DNA of 23,140 nt from Porphyra umbilicalis (lineage: Eukaryota > Rhodophyta > Bangiophyceae > Bangiales > Bangiaceae). A program made the position numbers and the translations under genes. The notes beneath the pieces are model-generated. The model worked only from the letters and a program-made list of their open reading frames with translations, did no database searches and was not told the origin of the DNA. The number at the start of each line of letters is the position of its first letter. Positions within the stretch are counted from its first letter, which is position 1. Shown piece after piece: positions 7,992 to 16,510 of the stretch. The stretch is taken from NCBI GenBank assembly GCA_002049455.2, contig KV919320.1, positions 1 to 23,140 of the forward strand, in the 5' to 3' direction.

Positions 7992-10190
7992 TCAAAGGGG
8001 CGGGGGGAGGGGGGTCACCGACCGGGGGGGGGGGACGCCGCCGCCGACGGGCCTTGTTGCCGCCGTCGCCGCCGCTGCTGCCGCGGCGGTCGGCCGCGAC
8101 GAGAGGCTGCCGCTGGTCGAGAGCGGGTGGCCCCCCGCTGCGACCTTCACCGCTGCTGCCGTCAGCGCCGCCGCCGCCGCCACGGGCGCCGACGGCGGCG
8201 TCGGCCGCGGCCGCGACGCGGCGGCGGCGGCGAGGGAGTAGCCGACCGCCCCCGCAATGACCGTGGCGGTGGCGACGCCCTTGCGGGGGGTGAAACACTG
8301 CGACGCTTGCGTTGCGCAAAAGAGGAGCGCCGACGCCGCAAACACGGACACGGCGCGCAGGGCGTTGAGTACGCCAATCGGCACTGGGAGCGCCGTACGC
8401 AGGGGGACGGCGGCGGGGCGGCGGTAGGGATGAAAAAAAAAAAAAACGCAAGAACAAGTACAGCGGTTAGTATTGGAAACATTGGCGAACGATGCAGCCG
8501 CCGCCACGCCAGCCACCGTATCTCTGTCCTACCACCCGTACCCACACCACACACCGGCCCCCACACCAGCCTCGACCCCATGGCTTGCCAACACCACCAC
8601 GGACTCCCGCTTCCCCAACCCACCCAGACGTACCTGCCCCCACCGTCGCGATGAGGTCATAGTGCGCCACCGCGTGCGCGTAGCTGGCAGCGGTCAATGC
8701 CGCATACTGCCCCGCAATGACGCCCGTCACACCGTGTTGCCGCGCAATCGACGCGGTCACCCAGTCCCCCCAGTGGGGCACCGTGTGCACGAGCACGTAC
8801 ACCGAAAAGACGAGTAGGCAGGTGCCCCCCGTGTACAGCGACAGGTCCTGCCCCGAGGGCGGGGGGAGCTCCAGGGGGGGAGCCGACGCCGCCCCGCGGG
8901 CGCCGCGGGGCGACGGCGGGGGCGAACCCGCCGCCGCGTCCTCTGACGACGGCAGCGGCTTGTACCGGACGCCGCCGCCGCCTGCGGCCGCGGCTTCCGA
9001 CAGTAGGTACTCTTGGATGACGTAGTTGGCACTGCAGGGCGCAAGGAGGACATCAGAAGCACCACAGCGTGGCGGAACAGAACGGTACCGGCAACGTGTA
9101 GGAATGCATTTGGATAAAGCATGACGGGCACCGGAACAAGTAGCGCAAGTCAGTGGCCGTCCAAGCAGCTGCCGTCGCGCACAGCTGCCCGATATGGAGC
9201 AGATATGCATTGGTACATGACAGCTACTCTGCCCCAAACGCCCCCGACGATAACCCACGGGTAGATGACCTGCCGCGTGCCATTGCGTCACTATGAAGCG
9301 CTCCCGCTCAAGGCACCCCACCTGCATTCTCGTGCCCCCACTGCACTCTCTTCCAACGACGTACCTGTAAAATCCGCAGCTGACCAACACAAAGCAGATG
9401 CCCGTCAGCACCCCCCCCCCGCCCCCGGCCGCAGCTGCCCCGCTGCCGTCACCAAGAGTCCGCTGGTGATCACCCCCACCGCTGCCCACTGGGCGGCGCT
9501 CAAACGGCGCTTCAAAAACGCCACCGACAAGACCGCCGTGACGACCGTCCCGCCCGAAAACACCACCTGGTACAACCCCGACCCGGCAATGGCAATGCCG
9601 CTAATGCCCGCCACAAAGCCGCCACACTCGTTGAGGGCGAGGAGGAACAGCCGCCGCCGCTCGGGGTGCAGCGCGGTGGCGTACCACGGCGTGCCACGGA
9701 GGGCGGGCGGGCGGGGCGTGCCGTACGCCGCAGCGTGCACCCGGTTGCGCGCCGCCGAATGCGACGGCGCCGTGGCCGCGGCCGAAATCCCGCCGCCGCC
9801 GCCGCCACCGCCAGCCGACGGGTGGCCACCACCACCCCCACCCGCCGCCGCCCCCCCAGCAGTCGGGCCCACCATTGACGATGGCGACGGCGACCGGGGT
9901 GTGCCGCACCACACGCCGAGGCCGTCGAGGGCCCGAAAGGCGGGCCCTCCCACCACGGCAACGAGCGTGATGCCGACGTAGTTGGGTAGCGCCAGCAGTA
10001 GCGTGCGGCGGTCGCCGCCGCCAGAGTAGAGCAACGACTGTACAATGAGGGTCTGGGCCAGGCCGGTCGCCACAAAGAGAAAGGCCGACAGCGCGACACG
10101 CGCGCCGCCGCCGGGCACGGCGGGGAGGCGGCACCACCAGCGGGCAACGACGGCCCCCACGCGGCTAGGCACAAGTAGTGACCGCTTCAT
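7992..10190 (-). CDS. Drug/metabolite transporter (DMT) superfamily membrane protein, three exons
   Basis: Predicted ten-span membrane transporter of the EamA/SLC35-like DMT superfamily, substrate unknown, about 538 residues. Exons (minus strand) are 10190-9365, 9031-8634 and 8383-7992. Order: spans 1-2 (FVATGLAQTLIVQSLLY; LPNYVGITLVAVV); a long Gly/Ser-rich loop; spans 3-5 (NECGGFVAGISGIAIAG; FSGGTVVTAVLSVAFLKRRL; AVGVITSGLLVTAAG); span 6 crossing the first splice (CFVLVSCGFYSANYVIQEY); a second low-complexity loop; then spans 7-10. LKRRLSAAQWAAVGVITSGL is the typical DMT signature. VLNALRAVSVFAASALLFC followed by TQASQCFTPRKG resembles the last helices of nucleotide-sugar-type carriers. The frame slips at C10 9411-9420 (one base short). 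If the G11 run 8024-8034 is also short, the stop moves to 8015. ATG 10190 was chosen as the first in frame. Superfamily is likely; subfamily is not assigned. Confidence 0.83.
8384..8633 (-). other. Intron 2 of the DMT transporter, with a perfect TACTAAC branch site
   Basis: Minus-strand donor GTACGT after GGGGGCAG; acceptor CTCCCAG at 8384. Joining gives LIATVGAVPIGVLNAL. TACTAAC, the yeast-type branch sequence, lies at 8472-8466 on the minus strand, followed by a T14 run (A14 on plus at 8433-8446), then the acceptor about 82 nt from the branch. This is strong support for the strand and the intron. Confidence 0.9.
9032..9364 (-). other. Intron 1 of the DMT transporter
   Basis: Minus-strand donor GTACGT after TTTTACAG; acceptor CCCTGCAG at 9032. 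Joining gives GFYSANYVIQEY without a break. Possible branch CTGAC at 9153-9149, about 117 nt from the acceptor. Confidence 0.85.
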
Positions 10191-11573
10191 GGTTGGCTTC
10201 CAAACGATAGGGAAGAGAAGGGAGAGGCAGGTCGGCAGGGGACCAGGTGCCCAGCGGCGCGGCCTCACCCCCACACGGTCAACAACGACCGTCACGCGGC
10301 AGCCTGGCAGTCGGACACCTCACGTCACACTGCACGTCCGCTCAGTGGACGGTGCTCAGCTGGGAACCGCCAACGCAATCCTCCCACAAGCGTGCCCACC
10401 CCGCCGCCGCCGCCGTCGCCGGACCCCCCGTGCGTGGCCGCGGGCCACCCGCATGGGGCGCGGCAGTTGGGGGGAATGGTACCGCCGCCCGAGAGGGCGA
10501 CGGGGACGGCACCAAGTACGCTGGCCAGAGGAACGCCAAGAGAGAGAAAGCAGGTACCGCCGCAGAAGCAAACGACAGACTGAGCACACAGTGGCCGTGC
10601 CCAGCGGCCGCGACGGCAGTGGGACGGCCAGCCAACGGCGAGGGGGTCCGCGCGCCCAGAGCGGCCGCCACCGCAGCCGACACGGGTGGGTGGTCGTGGC
10701 GGCCGCAACGGAACCGGCAACGGCGGAAAAGGGTAAGGGGGGGAGGGACGGGCAGCGCCGGACCGAGGCCCGTGCGCCACGCCCGCAGCGTTCGACGGTG
10801 CGGTGGACGGGACGCAGCCGCGCTTGGGGAACAGACGAAGGGTCCTCCCTCGAGGTAGCTCTGCCAGACAGCCGACCCGACACCAGACGGACCGACAACC
10901 AAGGAGCTTGCACCGGTTCCCGGTCGAATTCGTCTATGTCCGGAGTTACATATGTACCAACCGAATAGTGTATCCCGAAGTCCTTTCTTGTTCAAATGAT
11001 CACAGGTTACAGCAGTGGATCAGACTTCAAGCTCTCCTGCCAGTTCACGAGGCATCGGGATGTCACACAAGTTGTGACACGAAGTTGCGTCGGCAGACTC
11101 TCACTGGCCGTCACCGAGCGGCCGTCGAGCCGTGTGTCACCCTTCATGCGGCCAGAACAGCCTCCAAGCTGGGCCGGCCCACCAGCCGAGGGAGCGGTGG
11201 CTTCTTTGGCTAACGCCACCCCCGACACTGCTTACCCACGGACCATCTCCTGCGGTACCGGCGGGCCACGTCTGAGACAGTGACCTGGCCTGACCATCGT
11301 GAACAGTACCAGTGTAGCGCTCGCCACTCTCCACGGTCTGCGAGGTGCCGCACAGCTGCCTGGTCGACGCCTGTCCCACCCTTCCCGTCTCCCGCATCAC
11401 GGCCAGACGCCGCTTCCTGCACTCCAGCCTGCACACCACCCCCACCTCCGTTGTACATCGTCACCCTCCCCTCTTCCTTGCACTACTGCCCCGCTCGTGC
11501 CTGGGCGCCGCCGGTGGGGGCTGGCAGCCGCACTGTCTGCCACTGCGGCCGAGGCCACCTGGTGTCCGCCACC
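10191..11573. promoter_or_regulatory. Divergent promoter region, DMT transporter (-) and METH (+)
   Basis: About 1.4 kb between two divergent starts. 10200-10900 is G/C-rich with open but unrecognisable frames on the minus strand. 10900-11100 drops in GC content and is the likeliest promoter core. The last 200 bases before METH are C/T-rich like the SLD5 leader. A perfect 7-bp dyad lies at 11061-11079. No gene can be supported. Confidence 0.5.
11061..11079. promoter_or_regulatory. Perfect dyad TGTCACA-N5-TGTGACA
   Basis: Arms 11061-11067 and 11073-11079 are exact reverse complements around CAAGT. It sits about 495 bases before the METH start and 870 bases before the transporter start, in the lower-GC part of the shared upstream region. 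It has the form of a site for a dimeric transcription factor, but no factor can be named. Confidence 0.4.
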
Positions 11574-14500
11574 ATGGCGCAGCCTCAGGAGGGCGAGCCC
11601 GCCTTGTTTGGCGAGCTCCGCGCCGCGATGCAGAGCCGCATCATGTTCATCGACGGCGCCATGGGCACCATGATCCAGGGCTACAAGCTGACAGAGAAGG
11701 ACTTTCGCGCCGAGCGCTACGCCAACCACTCGCATGACCTCAAGGGCAACAATGACATCCTGTCGTTGACGCGGCCCGACATTATCCGCGCCATCCACGA
11801 CAAGTACCTGGCGGCAGGCGCGGACTTTATCGAGACGAACACCTTTTCTGGGACGTGCATCGCGCAGGCCGACTATGAGCTCGACCGGGACCCGGTGGAT
11901 GTGTACGACATCAACTTTCAGTCGGCCAAGATTGCGTGCGAGGCGGCTGAGGCGGCGTCCACCCCCGAGCGCAAGCGCTATGTGCTGGGCGCCATTGGGC
12001 CCACGAACCGCACGCTGTCCATCTCCCCTGACGTCAATGACCCTGCGATGCGCAACTGCACTTTCACCGAGGTGGCTGACGCGTACACCGCGCAAATTGA
12101 CGCGCTGGTCGCGGGCGGCGTGCACGTGCTGCTGGTGGAAACCATCTTTGACACCCTGAACGCCAAAGCCGCCCTCTTTGCCATCGACACGTACTTTGTC
12201 GACCACCCGGAGATAGAGAAGCTGCCAGTGTTTGTGTCGGGGACGATTGTGGACGCGTCGGGCCGGACACTGTCGGGCCAAACGACCGAGGCATTTTGGA
12301 CGAGCGTTGGGCACGCGCGGCCGTTTTGCGTCGGCCTGAACTGCGCGCTCGGCGCCAAGGACATGCAGTCCTACGTTGAGCGCCTCGGCCGCTGCTCCGA
12401 CGCGTTCATCATTGCGTACCCCAACGCCGGGCTGCCCAACGCCATGGGCGGCTACGACCAGAAGCCGTCGGAGATGGGCGAGGAGTTGCGCCCCTTTGGG
12501 ACTGAGCGGCTGGTCAACGTGGTCGGCGGCTGCTGCGGCTCCACGCCCGACCACATCGCGGCGATTGTTGAAGCGTTTAGCACTGCCAAGCCGCACGTCC
12601 CCAAGCCGCAGCCGGACATGATGCGGCTGTCGGGGCTTGAGCCGTTTGTGCTCGACCCGGCCATGGTCAACTTTGTTAACGTTGGCGAGCGTTGCAACGT
12701 TGCCGGCTCCATCCTGTTTAAGAAGCACGTCATTGCGGGCAACTACGACAAGATGCTGGAGATCGCGCTGAAGCAGGTGGAAAACGGCGCGCAGGTCATT
12801 GACCTTAACTTTGACGAGGGGCTGCTCGACTCCCACGCCGTCATGCGCCGGTTCTGCAACCTCCTGGCCACCGAGCCAGACGTGGCTAAGGTGCCTTTCA
12901 TGATCGACTCGTCCAAGTTTGACGTCATTGAGCAGGGGCTGATGTGCACACAGGGCAAGTGTATTGTCAACTCCATTTCGCTCAAGTCGGGCGAGGACGA
13001 GTTCCGCCGTCACGCCCGGCTGGTGCAGCGCTACGGCGCGGCAGTAGTGGTCATGGCTTTTGATGAAGAGGGGCAGGCGGCGACAACCGAGGACAAGATT
13101 CGCATCTGCACCCGCGCGTACCGCATCCTCGTCGATGAGGTCGGTTTCTACCCGCACGACATCATCTTCGACCCCAACATTCTGACGGTCGCCACGGGCA
13201 TTGACGAGCACAACGGCTACGCGGTGTCCTTCTTTGACGCCACAGAGGCCATCCGTAAGACGCTGCCCGGTGCCCATGTGTCGGGCGGCGTGTCCAACAT
13301 CTCCTTTTCGTTCCGTGGCAACACGTACCTGCGCGAGTGCATGCACAGTGCCTTCCTGTACTACGGCATTAAGCGGGGGATGGATGTGGGCATTGTCAAC
13401 GCCGGCCTCATCCCTGTCTACACCGACATCCCGGAGAACCTGCTCAAGCTCATTGAGGACGTGCTGCTCAACCGCAGCGACGAGGCCACCGAAGCGCTGC
13501 TCGCGCACTCCCTGACAATGGGCAAGGGTGTCAAGCGCCAGACAGATGAGGAGAAGAACAAGTGGCGGGAGCTGGTGGTGCAGGAGCGCCTCTCCCACGC
13601 ACTCGTGAAGGGCATTGACGAGTTTGTGGTGGGCGACACGGAGGAGGCGCGGCAGCAGTACCCAAAGCCGCTCGAGGTGATTGAGGGCCCGCTCATGGAC
13701 GGCATGCGGATTGTGGGCAAGCTGTTTGGGGAGGGCAAGCTCTTCCTGCCGCAAGTCATCAAATCGGCGCGCGTAATGAAGAAGGCTGTCGCCGTACTCA
13801 TTCCGTACATGGAGGCGGCGCGGGCGCTCGAGGCCGAGGCGGCCCTCGCTCGTGGGGAGGCGGCGTCGGAGGAAGAGATGTACGCGGGCAAAATGGTTAT
13901 CGCGACCGTCAAGGGCGACGTCCATGATATCGGTATGTGGTGTGGGTCTCACTGGTTGAGGTCTGGGCGTCATCACCGTTTGTTGTTTCGTGCCGTTGTG
14001 CTGGCTGCGATGATGACGCGTCGCTGGTCTGTGTGTGCATTTCTGACGTTCTGTACATCGTGCTAACGCCCGTTTCGCGCTGTGCTGGTGTCGAGCTTGG
14101 GTTTTTTTCTTCTCTGCACGCTCCTCATGTGCCCCTCACAGGTAAGAACATTGTCAAGGTCGTGTGCTCGTGCAACAACATTTATGTCGAGGACTTGGGC
14201 GTCATGACGCCCGCGGACAAGATCATCGATACGGCTATTCAAATGAGGGCCGACGTCGTGGGCCTGTCGGGCCTCATCACCCCGTCCTTGGACGAGATGG
14301 TGTTTGTTGCGGACAAGATGGAGAAGGCTGGCCTCAAGGTGCCGCTGTTGATTGGTGGTGCGACGACCTCCAAGATGCACACGGCTGTGAAGGTGGCTCC
14401 GCGCTACAACGGTTCGGTCGTGCATGTGCTCGACGCGTCGCGGTCTGTGTCGGTCATTTCGTCGCTGTTGGACCCCAAGAACCAGGAGGATTTCAAGGCC

Positions 14501-15571
14501 GACGTGGCTGACGAGTACGAGGAACTGCGGGAGGAGCACTATGCCGGCCTGGAGGAGCGCAAGTACGTGACCCTCAAGACTGCTCGGGAGCGCAAGTTGG
14601 ATGTGGACTTTGTCAAGCTGCCCCCTGTGTCGAAGCCGTCTTTCCTGGGCGTCAAGAAGCTGGTGGACTTCCCCATCGACAAGGTGCTCCCGTACATCGA
14701 TTGGAACCCCTTCTTCCAGGTGTGGCAGCTGCGCGGCAAGTACCCGAACCGCGGCTACCCCAAGATCTTCAATGATAAGGATGTGGGTTCCGAAGCCAAG
14801 AAGCTGTTTGACGAGGCCAATCTGCTCCTCGAGGGGTACGCAAAGAACAAGACGCTTAAGCTCAACGGCGTCATTGGCTTTTGGCCCGCCAATACGGTCG
14901 GGGACGACATTGAGCTGTACTCGGACGACGAGGTGCGTGACGACTCGACGCGGATTGAGACGCTACACACGCTCCGCCAGCAGGCAGAGAAGGAGGCGGA
15001 CGACGCCACCTATCTGGCCATGTCGGACTTTGTGGCGCCGAAGGGCGTCAAGGACTACGTAGGCATGTTTGCTGTGACTGCCGGCATTGGGGCGGACGAG
15101 CTCATTGAGTCCCACAAGAAGGACCTGGACGACTATGGCGCCATCATGTCGGAAGCTCTTGCCGACCGCCTCGCCGAGGCGTTTGCCGAGCTGCTCCACG
15201 AGGACGTGCGGCGGGAGCACTGGGGCTACGCTTCGGCCGAGACGCTCTCGGCCGAGGACCTGATCAAGATCAAGTACCAGGGCATCCGGCCCGCGCCGGG
15301 CTACCCGTCCCAGCCCGACCACTCGGAGAAGTGGGTGATGTGGAACGTGCTCAAGGCCGAGGAGGTGGGTATTGACCTGACCGAGTCGCTCGCCATGACA
15401 CCGGCCGCGTCCGTGTCGGGTCTCTACTTTGCGCACGAGCAGTCGCAGTATTTTGCGGTCGGCAAGATCCAGCGGGACCAGGCCGAGGACTATGCCAAGC
15501 GCAAGTCGCTGAGCAAGCTCGAGTCGGAGAAGTGGCTGCGCCCAGTGCTGGCGTATGACACAGACATTTAG
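11574..15571 (+). CDS. METH: Cobalamin-dependent methionine synthase (MetH), two exons
   Basis: Transfers a methyl group from 5-methyltetrahydrofolate to homocysteine through methylcobalamin, giving methionine and tetrahydrofolate; cytosolic. Exons 11574-13932 and 14142-15571 give 1,262 residues (E. coli 1,227). Homocysteine domain 1-340: [11 protein letters not shown], with zinc ligands C257 (GLNCALG) and C320/C321 (GGCCGST). Pterin domain about 355-640: [35 protein letters not shown]12 cap and Rossmann domains about 660-900: DVHDIG-KNIV, with cobalt-ligand H784, then [13 protein letters not shown] and [13 protein letters not shown]. Activation domain about 925-1240: [16 protein letters not shown]1169PAPGY for AdoMet, [18 protein letters not shown]. 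All catalytic residues are present, so the enzyme should be active and reductively repairable. GCCACCATGG is an ideal Kozak start. No signal peptide. Codon use is less extreme than in its neighbours and there are no low-complexity inserts. Confidence 0.98.
13933..14141 (+). other. METH intron, splitting the B12-binding motif
   Basis: Phase-1 intron of 209 nt. Donor GTATGT after GATATCG; acceptor CCCCTCACAG. It interrupts the glycine codon of the DxHxxG motif (DVHDI-G-KNIV). CTAAC at 14063-14067 is a probable branch site about 75 nt from the acceptor, followed by a T7-containing pyrimidine tract. If unspliced, the frame runs to a stop at about 14064. Confidence 0.95.
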
Positions 15572-15607
15572 ACGCGGTTGCCGTGACGGTAGGGAGTAGA
15601 TGGTGAA

Positions 15608-15629
15608 CGGGTGGGTGAGGGTCCACCCG
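15608..15629 (+). other. Hairpin in METH 3' UTR (7-bp stem, 8-nt loop)
   Basis: CGGGTGG (15608-15614) pairs exactly with CCACCCG (15623-15629), starting 37 bases after the METH stop. It would form in the METH mRNA. Role unknown. Confidence 0.45.
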
Positions 15630-15689
15630 GCGTGTCATCACGCACCGAAGGCAATGTGAAGGTTTTTCTTTTTGCTTCTTTTGGAGTGG

Positions 15690-15712
15690 ATCGCACCCCG
15701 TGATGGTGCGAT
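15690..15712 (+). other. Hairpin after the T-rich tract (8-bp stem, 7-nt loop)
   Basis: ATCGCACC (15690-15697) pairs exactly with GGTGCGAT (15705-15712). It follows a run of T-rich sequence and could mark the 3' end of the METH transcript. The right arm overlaps the only ATG of the doubtful ORF at 15711. Confidence 0.45.
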
Positions 15713-16310
15713 GCCCGCGCCTTTTTCGACAAGGACACCCTGTTTGGCTGGCGTGTCTACGGCGCCAAACGCGCCTCGGCGGTGTGGTGGCGCGCCACGG
15801 AGACGGCTGCGGGAGACGGCTGCGGCTGCCGACCGACGCGCCCGCTCGGTCGGTGGGCGCGGCCGACGGCGCGCGGCGCCGGACCGGGCGCCCACGGCCG
15901 TTCCCGCCAGCACCCCACCGGCCGTCCACAGAGGCGCTGCACCACGGCACGGGACCGCGGCGGCCCCACCCCCTGCGCCACCGCCAGACGACGGTCCGCC
16001 GCAGCGCCGCGGGGCGAAGCGGCGGCGCGTTGGCCCCCACCGCGTGGCGCACCGTCCCGCAGCCCCTCCCCCCTGGTCCGACGACGCGCCGCCACGGGGC
16101 CGCCCGCCCCAAGCGGCCACCGACGTGCACGCGGGCGACTTGGCCGCCGCCGCGCGCCGCCGCGTGCGCCCAGTCGGCCGCCCCGCGGCGGCCGCCGGCC
16201 CGTGGCGGGCCGCGCGTCGGTCCGCGGCGCACGCCTCGATTTCGACACACCCCGACTTTTGGACGGCGCGTCCGCGATGGGGGCGCCCCGTCTGCCGCGC
16301 CCGCCCGTGA
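15711..16310 (+). CDS. Doubtful ORF: basic Ala/Pro/Arg-rich hypothetical protein
   Basis: An unbroken 199-residue frame opening MPAPFSTRTPCLAGVSTAPN and ending WTARPRWGRPVCRARP. It is rich in Arg, Ala and Pro, has a nuclear-localisation-like patch (RRGAKRRRVGPHR), and has one less repetitive part near the end (DVHAGDLAAAARRRVRPVG, HASISTHPDFW). I recognise no family. In DNA this GC-rich, open frames arise by chance on both strands, the opposite strand is also open here, and the start lies in a hairpin arm. It is listed because its frame holds for 600 bases with no slip and it fills the gap between two genes. Confidence 0.25.
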   Translation: MPAPFSTRTPCLAGVSTAPNAPRRCGGAPRRRLRETAAAADRRARSVGGRGRRRAAPDRAPTAVPASTPPAVHRGAAPRHGTAAAPPPAPPPDDGPPQRRGAKRRRVGPHRVAHRPAAPPPWSDDAPPRGRPPQAATDVHAGDLAAAARRRVRPVGRPAAAAGPWRAARRSAAHASISTHPDFWTARPRWGRPVCRARP

Positions 16311-16438
16311 TCCGCGGCCGACGGCGCGGCTGCGGCGGCGCATCGACGGCGGCACCCCCCCTCCGCGGGTGTCCTGCCGCCCTCACCCAGTTGGCCAGTC
16401 CCCATCCGCTGCAGACACCTGCCATCCTGCCCCCTTCT

Positions 16439-16462
16439 CCCCCCCCCCCCCCCCCCCCCCCC
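16439..16462 (+). repeat. C24 homopolymer in the DPH6 leader
   Basis: An uninterrupted C24 run about 50 bases before the DPH6 ATG, embedded in C/T-rich sequence (purine-poor plus strand). It may form G4 or triplex structure on the G strand, and its true length is doubtful. Confidence 0.8.
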
Positions 16463-16510
16463 TCCGTTCTCTCTTCCATCCCCGCCCTTCCCTCTGACTG
16501 CGCGCCGGCC

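Larger units (their letters stand above)
15572..16510. other. METH 3' region and DPH6 upstream region
   Basis: Contains two perfect hairpins, a T-rich tract at 15661-15682 between them, one doubtful basic ORF (15711-16310), and a C/T-rich leader with a C24 run (16439-16462) shortly before the DPH6 start. No AATAAA is seen after the METH stop. Confidence 0.5.

Noticed and set aside
10342..10995. Minus-strand frames upstream of the transporter as an extra first exon
   Set aside because: One short hydrophobic stretch exists, but the transporter already has ten spans with ATG 10190, and no GTACGT/GTATGT donor joins this region in frame.
11397..13976. Long open frame of 859 codons on the minus strand over METH
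   Set aside because: It is antisense to the METH exon and mirrors its codon pattern; no motif of its own.
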